The notes under the pieces are model-generated. The model saw only the letters and a list, made by a program, of their open reading frames with translations, did not search any database and had not been told where the DNA came from. The translations under genes and the position numbers were made by a program. From positions 124,001 through 188,000 of the forward strand of contig NZ_JAQMWP010000019.1 in NCBI RefSeq assembly GCF_030403745.1: a DNA stretch of 64,000 bases, given 5' to 3'. The DNA is from Streptomyces sp. S.PB5 (GTDB lineage Bacteria > Actinomycetota > Actinomycetes > Streptomycetales > Streptomycetaceae). Positions 57,016-64,000 of the stretch are shown piece by piece (positions within the stretch are counted from its first letter, which is position 1; every line of letters starts with the position of its first letter).

Positions 57016-57533
57016 CGGTGTCTGAGCGGCGTCAGCTGCTCGATGTCGTACCGCCGGCGCAACTCCTCGATCGCCTCGTGATCCGGCGGACCCCCGCCGC
57101 CCAGGATCTCCAGCAGCTCCTCGAAGTACCGCTCGTGATCGGGCGGCGGGGAGGCCTGGAAGAACATCTTGGCCGGGGAGTTTGTCGGGTTGGCGAACGC
57201 GTGCGGGCAGCCCGGCGGTACGACGATGACCGTGCCCGGTGTCGCCCGTACCACCCGGTTGCCCGAACTCGACTCCCAGCGCTGCCAGTTGTCCGGTGTC
57301 CGCACCCTCGGTTCGAAGGCGAGCACGTCCAGCTCGCCGTCGAGCACGTAGAACAACTCCTCGCTGCGCGTGTGCACATGGGCGCCCACGTCGAAGCCGG
57401 GCGGCACGATCACCTCGAAGGTGGACGCCATGCGGGAGTGCGAGCCGGTCACCTTGAAGGTGACGTGCTGGGCCGGCGTCTGGACGACCCGGCCGTGACC
57501 CGGCGGTACCAGGAGTCCCTCCGCGGCCGTCAC
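57012..57533 (-). CDS. Cupin monooxygenase of the rppA pigment operon
   Basis: 173 residues from the GTG overlapping the P450 stop (GTGA). The cupin fold is clear: motif 1 GAHVHTRSEELFYVLDGEL (two His and Glu metal ligands) and motif 2 VPPGCPHAFANP. It is the third gene after rppA and a CYP158-like P450, the same set known from other Streptomyces, where the cupin (MomA type) oxidises flaviolin to mompain. The same role is likely here. It is convergent with the acyl-CoA dehydrogenase. Confidence 0.85.
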   Translation of the reverse strand: MTAAEGLLVPPGHGRVVQTPAQHVTFKVTGSHSRMASTFEVIVPPGFDVGAHVHTRSEELFYVLDGELDVLAFEPRVRTPDNWQRWESSSGNRVVRATPGTVIVVPPGCPHAFANPTNSPAKMFFQASPPPDHERYFEELLEILGGGGPPDHEAIEELRRRYDIEQLTPLRHR

Positions 57534-58747
57534 CACGTCACCGGCAGAGCCTCGGGACCGCGGATCAGCGCGCCCTTCTTGAAAGGCACTCGGTTCGGCG
57601 GCACCGCCAGCCTCAGCCCCGGCACCCGGTCCAGCAGCGCGTCCACCATGAGCTCGGACTCCAGACGGGCCAGCATGCCGCCGGGGCAGTAGTGCGGGCC
57701 GAAGCCGAACGACACGTGCGGGTTGGGGGAGCGGGAGAAGTCGATCGTCTCCGGGTACGGGAAGACCGCGTCGTCCCGGTTGGCCGCGAGGTACGACACG
57801 TACACCGCGTCGCCGGCCCGGATCCGTACGCCTCGGATGCCGACGTCCTCCAGGGCGATCCGAGACAGGCCCACCGCGTTGCGGTGCGGGATGTAGCGCA
57901 GCAGTTCGTCGATGGCCTGGGGACGGACGGCAGGGTCGGTGCGCAGGCGGTCGGCCAGGTCGGGACGGCTCAGCAGGAGATAGAACATCTGCCCGCTGTT
58001 GTTCGTCACCGCCTCGCCGCCGATCTGGAGCAGGACCGCGAGACCCACCGCCTCCTCCAGCGTCACCTCGCCACGCCCGACGGCCGTCCCGAGCAAGGAG
58101 GCCACGTCCTCGCCGGTGCTGCCCTCGCGCAGGCCGATGAGGTCGGCGAAGTAGGCGCCCATCTCGTTCCTGGCCTTCTCGCTGACGTTCTTGCCGTGCG
58201 AGGAGGACAGGATCAGCTGGGTCCAGGTGTGCATGCCCTGCCGGTCGGCGGCCGGGACGCCCATCAGCTCGCAGATGACGGCGATCGGGAAGGGCGTGAG
58301 GACGGTCGCGGTGAGGTCGGCCGGAGGGCCGTCCTGGAGCAGCTCGTCCACCAGCTCGTCGAGCATGTGCCGCGACTTCTCGCGGATCCGCTCCACGCCC
58401 CTCGCCGTGAACGCGGCGGCCACCGAACGCCGTAGCCGCGTGTGGTCCGGCGGGTCCAGGAAGCCCACCGCGCCGCGGGCCGGGATGAAGTGCGGGGCGA
58501 GCCTGGTGACCTCCGGCTGGTCCATGACCGCCTCGCGGCTGAAGCGGGGGTCGTTGGTCACCGTCCGTACGTCCTCGTACCGGGTGACCAGCCACGCCCA
58601 GCCCTCGCCGTTGGGCAGCTGGATCCGGGTGACCGGGCCCTCGCGCATCAGCTCGGTCAGCACCGGGTCGAAGTCCACGCCGTTCAGGTCGAGGGCGGGC
58701 CAGTGCCGGATCGGGGGGAGGATCTCGGTGATCGTCTCTTCGGTCAT
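57530..58747 (-). CDS. Cytochrome P450 (CYP158-like), flaviolin/THN oxidative coupling
   Basis: 405 residues. Heme motif FGFGPHYCPGG, with the Cys near residue 353; ExxR in DELLRYIPHRN; the I-helix LLQIGGEAVTNNSGQ has an atypical proton-delivery region as reported for CYP158A enzymes. It follows rppA by only 1 nt and precedes the cupin gene with a 4-nt overlap. Members of this family dimerise flaviolin or couple THN to make dark pigments that absorb UV. Redox partners are not encoded nearby. Confidence 0.93.
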   Translation of the reverse strand: MTEETITEILPPIRHWPALDLNGVDFDPVLTELMREGPVTRIQLPNGEGWAWLVTRYEDVRTVTNDPRFSREAVMDQPEVTRLAPHFIPARGAVGFLDPPDHTRLRRSVAAAFTARGVERIREKSRHMLDELVDELLQDGPPADLTATVLTPFPIAVICELMGVPAADRQGMHTWTQLILSSSHGKNVSEKARNEMGAYFADLIGLREGSTGEDVASLLGTAVGRGEVTLEEAVGLAVLLQIGGEAVTNNSGQMFYLLLSRPDLADRLRTDPAVRPQAIDELLRYIPHRNAVGLSRIALEDVGIRGVRIRAGDAVYVSYLAANRDDAVFPYPETIDFSRSPNPHVSFGFGPHYCPGGMLARLESELMVDALLDRVPGLRLAVPPNRVPFKKGALIRGPEALPVTW

Positions 58748-58748
58748 C

Positions 58749-59810
58749 TCATGCCGTCTCTGCGTAGCGCTGCCAGCGGCCCAGGGCCATTTCCGCGGTG
58801 ATGCCGGGCCCGAAGCCGGCGAGCAGCCCGCGCGCCCGGTCGTGGGCTCCGCCCGCGTCGAACAGCCGGCGCAGCGCGTCCAGGACGACGGCGCTGGCGA
58901 TGTTGCCGTACTCGGTGAGCGTGGCCCGGCTGAACCGGAACGCGTCCGGGTCGACCTGAAGGAACTTGCTGAGGTCGTCGAGTATGCGGGGCCCGCCCGC
59001 GTGGACGATGTAGAAGTCCAGGTCGGCGGCGTCCCAGCCGTGCAGCCCCGCGAGATCCCGGAGCGCCGGGGCGAGCGGCTCCATGGTGGCCGGCACCCGC
59101 TTGTCCAGCTGGAAGTGGAATCCGGTGGCCCGGACGTCGTACATGATCCATTCCTCGGTCTTGGGGATCAGATACGAGCCGTTGCGCTCCAGCGCGATGC
59201 CCTCGCCGCCCCGGCCGCGCACCACGGCGGCGGCTATGCCGTCCCCGAACAGGCCGTTGGACAGCAGGTTTCCGATGCCGAGGTCGGTGGGCTGGTAGCA
59301 CAGCGAGCAGAACTCGCAGGCCACGATGAGTGCGTTGGCCTCCGGGTAGGCCGTGCAGAAGTCGTGCGCCCGGTTGATCGCGGCCCCGCCGGCCGCGCAG
59401 CCCAGCTGGGCTATGGGTATCTGCCGGGTGGTGGACTCGAAGTCCATCTCGTTGATCAGCCACGCGGTCAGCGACGGCATCATGAAGCCCGTGCAGGAGA
59501 CATAGATGATGACATCGATGTCGCTGGTCAGGAGTTCGGCGTCGTCGAGCGCCCGCTGCACCACGGCCGGCACCCGGGCCTTCGCCTCGGCCACATAGAC
59601 CTTGTTGCGCTCCTCGAACCCGGGATGCTTCAGCGTCTCCTCGATGGGCTGGACGATGTGCCGGGTGCGTACCCCCGTGTTCTCGATCAGCCGGAGAGCC
59701 AGCGGCAGTTGGGGATGGTCGGCGTGCCTGGAGCGAGCCAGCTCCAGCGTCTCCTCCATCGTGATCACGTACTCCGGAACGGACACCGAGGGTCTGCACA
59801 ACGTCGCCAT
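58749..59810 (-). CDS. rppA: Type III polyketide synthase, 1,3,6,8-tetrahydroxynaphthalene synthase
   Basis: 353 residues, chalcone-synthase fold, beginning MATLCRPSVSVPEYVITMEETLELAR like known RppA proteins. The catalytic Cys is in AQLGCAAGGAAINRAHDF near residue 138, His in FYIVHAGGPRILDD near 270 and Asn in GNIASAVVLDAL near 303. It condenses five malonyl-CoA to THN, which oxidises to flaviolin. First gene of the rppA-P450-cupin operon producing HPQ-melanin-like pigment. Normal length for the shorter RppA forms. Confidence 0.96.
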   Translation of the reverse strand: MATLCRPSVSVPEYVITMEETLELARSRHADHPQLPLALRLIENTGVRTRHIVQPIEETLKHPGFEERNKVYVAEAKARVPAVVQRALDDAELLTSDIDVIIYVSCTGFMMPSLTAWLINEMDFESTTRQIPIAQLGCAAGGAAINRAHDFCTAYPEANALIVACEFCSLCYQPTDLGIGNLLSNGLFGDGIAAAVVRGRGGEGIALERNGSYLIPKTEEWIMYDVRATGFHFQLDKRVPATMEPLAPALRDLAGLHGWDAADLDFYIVHAGGPRILDDLSKFLQVDPDAFRFSRATLTEYGNIASAVVLDALRRLFDAGGAHDRARGLLAGFGPGITAEMALGRWQRYAETA

Positions 59811-59925
59811 GAACCGTGCCTGCCTTCACCTCAGGAAGTGGTCCAGTCCACGATCACCTGAGAGGGCGGCGACTTCGCGCGGGGTTACGCCAAACGCGGG
59901 ACACGTGGAGATACCCGAAGAGCCG
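59811..59925. other. Promoter gap upstream of rppA
   Basis: 115 bp between rppA and a small gene on the same strand. It contains the imperfect dyad TTCACCTCAGGAAGTGG near the rppA start. No clear -35/-10 was assigned. Confidence 0.35.
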
Positions 59926-60162
59926 CTACGGGGTGGTCCCGCTGCTGTGCGCGATGCACGCCACGTCGATACGATCGGCAAGCTTCGCGAGCTCGATCGT
60001 CAACGCGGCCACGGTGTCCTCGTCGAGCCCTTCCTCACCGGCCTCGACCAGGTGCAGCCACCGTCCGCCAACCGTGCGGAGCAGCTTGCTGACATCGGCC
60101 GCGGCCACCTGCAACGTGCCCCGGTCGTCGACGATCAGAGGCAGAGTCACTTCACGGTTCAC
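59926..60162 (-). CDS. Small conserved hypothetical protein
   Basis: 78 residues from the GTG at 60162; the longer frame is less likely. No signal peptide or membrane segment. It is acidic and helical: LPLIVDDRGTLQVAAADVSKLLRTVGGRWLHLVEAGEEGLDEDTVAALTIELAKLADRIDVACIAHSSG. It is 25 bp after the semialdehyde dehydrogenase gene on the same strand, so it may be co-transcribed. Function unknown. Confidence 0.65.
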   Translation of the reverse strand: MNREVTLPLIVDDRGTLQVAAADVSKLLRTVGGRWLHLVEAGEEGLDEDTVAALTIELAKLADRIDVACIAHSSGTTP

Positions 60163-60187
60163 ACCGGGGATCGTAGCCGCGCAAGCG

Positions 60188-61582
60188 TCACGCTCCGTGC
60201 CAAACCGTCGTGATGTTGCAGAACTCGCGGATTCCGTGCCCGGACAGCTCACGCCCGTACCCGGACCGCTTCACCCCGCCGAACGGGAACGCCGGATGGG
60301 ACGCGGTCATCCCGTTGAAGAAGACACCCCCGGCCTCCAGATCCCGTACGAACCGGTCGACCTCCCCCTCGTCCCGGGTCCACACGTTCGAACTCAGCCC
60401 GAACGGCGAGTCGTTGGCGATCAGCACCGCCTCGTCGAGGTCGCCCGCGCGGTACAGCGTGGCGACCGGCCCGAACGCCTCCTCGCGGTGGATCCGCATC
60501 TCACGGTCGACACCGGCGAGCACGGTCGGCGGGTAGTACCAGCCGGGCAGCTCGGGCCGCCGCAGCCGATGCCCGCCGCACAGCACCTCTGCCCCGCTCC
60601 GCGTCGCGTCGTCGACGAGCTCCTCCAGGTCGTCGCGCCCCTGCTCGCTGGCGAGCGGGCCGACGTCGGTGTCCTCCTCCATCGGGTCGCCGACCTTCAG
60701 CGCCTTCATGCCCGCGACGAACCGCTCGGCGAACGCGTCGTACACGTCCGTGTGCACGATGAACCGCTTGGCGGCGATGCACGACTGTCCGTTGTTCTGC
60801 ACCCGCGCGGTCACCGCGACCTCGGCGGCCCGGTCGATGTCGGCGGACGGCATCACGACGTACGGGTCGCTGCCGCCGAGCTCCAGCACCGTCTTCTTGA
60901 TCATCTCCCCGGACACCGACGCGACCGCCCGCCCCGCGGGCTCACTCCCCGTGAGCGTGGCCGCCTTGACGCGTTCGTCGCGGAGGATCTCCTCGACCTC
61001 GCCGGAGCCGATGAGCAGGGTCTGGAAGGTGCCCTCCGAGTAGCCGGCCTGGTGGAAGAGGTCCTCCAGGAACAGGGCGGTCTGGGGGACGTTGGAGGCG
61101 TGCTTGAGCAGGCCCACGTTGCCCGCCATCAGCGCGGGCGCCGCGAAGCGGATCACCTGCCAGAGCGGGAAGTTCCACGGCATCACCGCGAGCACCGGAC
61201 CGAGCGGCCGGTACCGCACCCGGACCCGGGAGGCGCCCGATTCCTTAACGTCGGACTCCGAGGGCTCCTCGTCCGCGAGCAGCGACTCCGCGTGCTCGGC
61301 GTACCAGCGCATCGCCTTGGCGCACTTCGCCGCCTCGGCACGGGCCTGCCTGACCGGCTTGCCCATCTCCGTGGTCATGACCTTGGCGATGTCCGGCGCG
61401 ATGTCGTCGAGGAGACCCGCGGCCCGGTTCAGCAGCCGGGCGCGCTCGTCGAACGGCGTCGTCCGGTACGTGCGGAACGTGGCCTCCGCGAGCTGGAGCC
61501 TGCGCTCGATCTCCTCCGGGCCCATGGCCTCGTACGTCTTGAGCGTCTCGCCGTTCGCCGGGTTCACCGTCGCGATGGGCAT
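60188..61582 (-). CDS. NAD(P)-dependent succinate-semialdehyde dehydrogenase-like
   Basis: 464 residues, aldehyde dehydrogenase superfamily, class typical of GabD/SSADH. Motifs: PWNFPLWQVIRFAAPALMAGN (cofactor), VLELGGSDPYVVM with the catalytic Glu, NNGQSCIAAKRF with the nucleophilic Cys, and EEAFGPVATLYRA. It probably oxidises succinate semialdehyde to succinate (GABA/putrescine catabolism), though other aldehydes are possible. RBS GGAGG lies upstream. A single gene with the small protein downstream. Confidence 0.92.
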   Translation of the reverse strand: MPIATVNPANGETLKTYEAMGPEEIERRLQLAEATFRTYRTTPFDERARLLNRAAGLLDDIAPDIAKVMTTEMGKPVRQARAEAAKCAKAMRWYAEHAESLLADEEPSESDVKESGASRVRVRYRPLGPVLAVMPWNFPLWQVIRFAAPALMAGNVGLLKHASNVPQTALFLEDLFHQAGYSEGTFQTLLIGSGEVEEILRDERVKAATLTGSEPAGRAVASVSGEMIKKTVLELGGSDPYVVMPSADIDRAAEVAVTARVQNNGQSCIAAKRFIVHTDVYDAFAERFVAGMKALKVGDPMEEDTDVGPLASEQGRDDLEELVDDATRSGAEVLCGGHRLRRPELPGWYYPPTVLAGVDREMRIHREEAFGPVATLYRAGDLDEAVLIANDSPFGLSSNVWTRDEGEVDRFVRDLEAGGVFFNGMTASHPAFPFGGVKRSGYGRELSGHGIREFCNITTVWHGA

Positions 61583-61648
61583 GACCGACCTCCTGGGGAG
61601 CGGACCTGTGTTTCGACCTTCCCGCGCGGCGGCGCCCGCCGCAACGTG

Positions 61649-62110
61649 TCAGGGCGAGTGCTCCGCCAGCCGGTCGAGAAACGTGGCCTGCGCCCTGACG
61701 ATCACGTCCCGCGCCCGGTCCAGGCCGAACCACTCCACGCGGTCCAGCTCGGGGAACTCCTGCTCCCGCCCCGATTTCGGCGGCCACTCCATCCGGAACG
61801 TGCCCGGCACGACGGTCGCCGGATCGAGGTCCGCCTCGATCGCCCACACCGTGACGACCTTGCCGTTGGTCTGCCTCACCTCACCGAGCGGCACGGCCTC
61901 CCCGTCCGGCGGCGGCAGCCCGAGCTCCTCCTGGAACTCCCGGCGGGCGGCGTCCCAGGCGGGCTCCTCGCCGGCCACGTACTCCCCCTTGGGGACGGTC
62001 CAGGCGCCGGCGTCACGGCGGGCGAAGAACGGGCCGCCCATGTGGCCGAGCAGGACCTGGAGCCCGTCGTCGGTGTGCCGGAACAGGAGCAGCCCCGCAC
62101 TCGTCCTCAC
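61649..62110 (-). CDS. NUDIX hydrolase
   Basis: 153 residues from a GTG overlapping the ligase stop (GTGA). The Nudix box begins GEYVAGEEPAWDAARREFQEELG (GX5EX7REUXEEXGU; the Arg-Glu-Phe-Gln-Glu-Glu core is intact). It hydrolyses a nucleoside diphosphate linked to another moiety; the substrate is unknown. The coupling to a DNA ligase gene suggests a repair or nucleotide-cleaning role, for example an ADP-ribose or adenylate by-product. The N-terminal ALLFRHTDDG-type region is normal. Confidence 0.9.
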   Translation of the reverse strand: MRTSAGLLLFRHTDDGLQVLLGHMGGPFFARRDAGAWTVPKGEYVAGEEPAWDAARREFQEELGLPPPDGEAVPLGEVRQTNGKVVTVWAIEADLDPATVVPGTFRMEWPPKSGREQEFPELDRVEWFGLDRARDVIVRAQATFLDRLAEHSP

Positions 62111-63645
62111 GGCTTCACCTCGGGGTGCGCGGCCAGCAGCGTCTCCACCGTGTCGGCCTCCCTAGGCAGTTTGTCCTCGCGATAGCGCACCACACGGGCG
62201 AAACGGAGCGTGACGCCCGCCGGGTAGCGGGTGGACCTCTGCAGACCGTCGTAGGCGATCTCGACGACGAGCTCCGGGCGTACGGTCACCACGTACCCGT
62301 CCGTGTCGACGGCCAGCTCCTGGAGCCGCTCGGTCTGCCAGGTCAGCATCGCGTCGGTCATCCCCTTGAAGGTCTTGCCGAGCATCGCGAAGCCGCCGTC
62401 GGCGGTACGGGCGCCGAGGTGGAGGTTGGAGAGCTTGCCGGTACGGCGCCCGTGGCCCCACTCGGCGGCCAGGACGACCAGGTCGAGGGTGTGGACGGGC
62501 TTCACCTTCAGCCAGGACGCGCCCCGGCGGCCCGCGCTGTACGGGGCGTCGAGGGACTTCACCACCACGCCCTCGTGGCCCCGCTCCAGCGTCTGGGCGA
62601 GGAAGGCCTCGGCCGCGCCGATGTCCTCCGGGCCGTTCACCAGCGTCCGGCGCACCCGCATCGGCTCGGGCACCAGCCGGGCCAGCTCCGCGTGCCGCTC
62701 GACGAAGGGGAGGTCGAGGAGGTCGTGGCCGTCGACGGAGAGGGCGTCGAAGAAGACGGGGGAGACGGGGACCTCGGCGGCGGCCGCCGTCACGTCCACG
62801 CGGGAGCCGACGCGGCCGGCGGTCTCCTGGAAGGAACGGGGACGGCCGTCCGCGTCGAAGGAGATGACCTCCCCGTCCAGGATGAACCGTTCACCTCTCA
62901 ACTCCAGTGCGGCAGAGGTCAGTTCGGGCAGCCGGTCGGTGATCTCGTCGAGGGTGCGGGTGTAGATCCGTACGTCGTCGCCGTCCCGGTGGACCTGGAC
63001 GCGGATGCCGTCCAGCTTCTCCTCGACCGCGCAGGTGCCCAGCTTCTCGACCGCCTCCGCCACCGAGGACGCGCTGTGCGCCAGCATCGGCAGGACCGGG
63101 CGGCCGACGGTGAGACGGAAGCGGTCCAGGGCGGTGGGACCGTCCGCGAGCAGGGCCTCGGCGACGGTCTGGAGGGAGCCCGCGAGCATGACCGCGCGGC
63201 GGACGTCGGCCGGGGGTGCCTCGGTCGCCTGGGCGAGTCCCTCCGTGGCGACGGCGTCGAGGGCGCCCTGCCGTACCTCGCCGCTGATCAGCCCGAAGAG
63301 GAAGCGCTGCTCGTCCTCCGTCGCGGCGCCCATCAACTCCCCGACCAGACGGGTCCGTTCGGCCTGGGAGCCGGTGCCGGAGACTTTGCCCAGCTCGGTG
63401 AGGAGGGCGTCGACGTCCCGGACGTCCAGGCTCGGCCCGGCGGCCGGGGCGACCGGACGGCTCAGTACCTTCCAGCCCACCCCGAGCCGCCCCTGCGGCA
63501 GACGTCCCGCCAGATACGGGATGACGATCGGCACGTCCTCGGGCTCGGCCTCCCGGAACAGTTCGGCGAGCAGCGCGATCTTCTTCGAGCGCGCCGAGGT
63601 CGCGGCGACCTCCTGGGACACCTGGGCCAGCCGGGCAAGCAGCAT
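62107..63645 (-). CDS. ATP-dependent DNA ligase
   Basis: 512 residues. An N-terminal DNA-binding domain (about 1-190) precedes the nucleotidyltransferase domain with motif I EEKLDGIRVQ (adenylated Lys near 209), motif III (SPVFFDALSVDG), motif IV (GHEGVVVKSLD) and motif V (SWLKVKP), then the OB-fold (about 410-505). LigB-type, as opposed to the NAD-dependent replicative LigA. It seals nicks during repair. It shares an operon with the NUDIX gene. Intact. Confidence 0.95.
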   Translation of the reverse strand: MLLARLAQVSQEVAATSARSKKIALLAELFREAEPEDVPIVIPYLAGRLPQGRLGVGWKVLSRPVAPAAGPSLDVRDVDALLTELGKVSGTGSQAERTRLVGELMGAATEDEQRFLFGLISGEVRQGALDAVATEGLAQATEAPPADVRRAVMLAGSLQTVAEALLADGPTALDRFRLTVGRPVLPMLAHSASSVAEAVEKLGTCAVEEKLDGIRVQVHRDGDDVRIYTRTLDEITDRLPELTSAALELRGERFILDGEVISFDADGRPRSFQETAGRVGSRVDVTAAAAEVPVSPVFFDALSVDGHDLLDLPFVERHAELARLVPEPMRVRRTLVNGPEDIGAAEAFLAQTLERGHEGVVVKSLDAPYSAGRRGASWLKVKPVHTLDLVVLAAEWGHGRRTGKLSNLHLGARTADGGFAMLGKTFKGMTDAMLTWQTERLQELAVDTDGYVVTVRPELVVEIAYDGLQRSTRYPAGVTLRFARVVRYREDKLPREADTVETLLAAHPEVKP

Positions 63646-63720
63646 GTTCCCAGGGTGCGGGACGCTTCGCTGGATTTCACGGCGAAGGACGGGTTGCGTT
63701 TTGTCTGCGGGTGCGTTGTG

Positions 63721-63748
63721 GCTGGTCGCGCAGTTCCCCGCGCCCCTA
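63721..63748 (-). repeat. 28-bp stop-codon repeat, copy 2
   Basis: Reverse complement is identical to 54910-54937 over all 28 bases. The first three bases on the minus strand (63748-63746) are the TAG stop of the flavin oxidoreductase gene. A run of C (plus strand CGCCCCTAGGGGG) surrounds it. Confidence 0.9.
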
Positions 63749-64000
63749 GGGGGTTGCGTCGAGGTCTGTCATGAGCAGCTCTCCGTTGATCGTGGCCCCG
63801 GCTCGGTAGCCGCCTGCCGCCGCGTTGATCACCTGTTCGGCGAAGCCCATCGCGTTGCCCACCGCCCACACGCCCGGCACCGAGGTGAGGCCGGTCGGGT
63901 CGACCACCGGGTACGCGCCGAAGGGAGTCTGCGTGAACTCGGCGCCGAGCTTCTCCAGCAGTCCGGTCTGCGGTACCGGGCGGGGCGCGAGGAACAGGGC
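63746..64000 (-). CDS. NAD(P)/FAD-dependent oxidoreductase, C-terminal end
   Basis: The last 84 codons of a gene running off the right edge; stop TAG at 63746-63748. Readable protein includes APRPVPQTGLLEKLGAEF, VVDPTGLTSVPGVWAVGNAMGFAEQVINAAAGGYRAGATINGEL, matching the FAD-binding end (G-x-W-A-x-G-N) of thioredoxin-reductase-like flavoproteins. Substrate cannot be told from this part. Its stop coincides with the 28-bp repeat. Confidence 0.85.
   Translation of the reverse strand, partial: ALFLAPRPVPQTGLLEKLGAEFTQTPFGAYPVVDPTGLTSVPGVWAVGNAMGFAEQVINAAAGGYRAGATINGELLMTDLDATP

Noticed and set aside
58749..59810. Type III synthase as chalcone or alkylresorcinol synthase
   Set aside because: N-terminal and active-site sequence and the P450/cupin partners match RppA much better.
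59816..62185. 789-codon plus-strand open frame
   Set aside because: Antisense to the semialdehyde dehydrogenase and NUDIX genes.

Overview
The window is very GC-rich DNA with actinomycete gene content and reads as a Streptomyces chromosome. Support comes from an rppA/P450/cupin pigment operon, a secreted tripeptidyl aminopeptidase next to urease genes, a DUF397/XRE/RsbW-like cluster, many GTG starts, near-absent TTA codons, and the short intergenic repeats typical of the genus. From memory, the order (ligase - rppA - ... - tap - urease - ... - bio - ... - purB) resembles the S. coelicolor SCO1200-1255 arm in reverse; this could not be checked here. No tRNA, rRNA, CRISPR, insertion sequence or prophage was seen. 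It is mostly conserved core/near-core sequence with small accessory modules.

Layout. 1-5.8 kb: N-terminal part of a sensor kinase, divergent two-gene ABC exporter, a TTA-containing hypothetical gene, mug, purB, an SGNH hydrolase. 5.8-9.7 kb: a pair of CNNM/CorC-like membrane proteins, a GNAT acetyltransferase and an LLM oxidoreductase. 9.7-13.6 kb: repeat-rich noncoding DNA and a MacB/FtsX-type ABC system. 13.6-19.2 kb: an RHH/Doc-like toxin-antitoxin-type pair, a methyltransferase, a secreted lipase, a large LuxR regulator, an unknown protein. 19.2-23.7 kb: biotin genes bioD-bioA-bioB with divergent bioF. 23.7-26.3 kb: DUF397/XRE/ATPase cluster, then an NlpC/P60 hydrolase under a c-di-AMP (ydaO) riboswitch. 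26.8-30 kb: clpP paralogue with a small partner, divergent solitary Phd-type antitoxin, TetR plus membrane permease. 30-36.5 kb: urease ureABC-F-G-D (no ureE) and tap. 36.5-41.6 kb: epimerase-like protein, acyltransferase, rocD with an amidino-hydrolase, and Lrp. 41.7-46.3 kb: LytTR regulator, DUF485-like protein, sodium:solute symporter, a 42-bp-repeat ORF and a LytS-type kinase in one coupled operon. 46.3-51 kb: small membrane protein, Ser/Thr kinase, PASTA lipoprotein, CtaG. 51-55.6 kb: pfkA, gatD-murT (lipid II amidation), def, TetR. 55.7-64 kb: acyl-CoA dehydrogenase, rppA-P450-cupin, semialdehyde dehydrogenase, NUDIX, ATP-dependent DNA ligase, and the end of a flavin oxidoreductase.

How genes work together. 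Several groups form clear pathways: biotin synthesis, urea hydrolysis (with a candidate GlnR site), arginine/ornithine catabolism, lipid II amidation, and tetrahydroxynaphthalene-derived pigment. The most interesting regulatory signal is one promoter architecture, a TTGA-type -35, an 18-bp spacer holding the palindrome TACCGGYCGGTA, and a CAGRCT -10. It occurs both upstream of the acyl-CoA dehydrogenase (next to a TetR gene) and 17 kb away upstream of the acyltransferase, suggesting a small lipid regulon. Other notable items are a 28-bp element that supplies the TAG stop codon of two unrelated genes, a Ser/Thr kinase whose PASTA domain is on a neighbouring lipoprotein, and a repeat ORF stitched by ATGA overlaps between a transporter and a sensor kinase.
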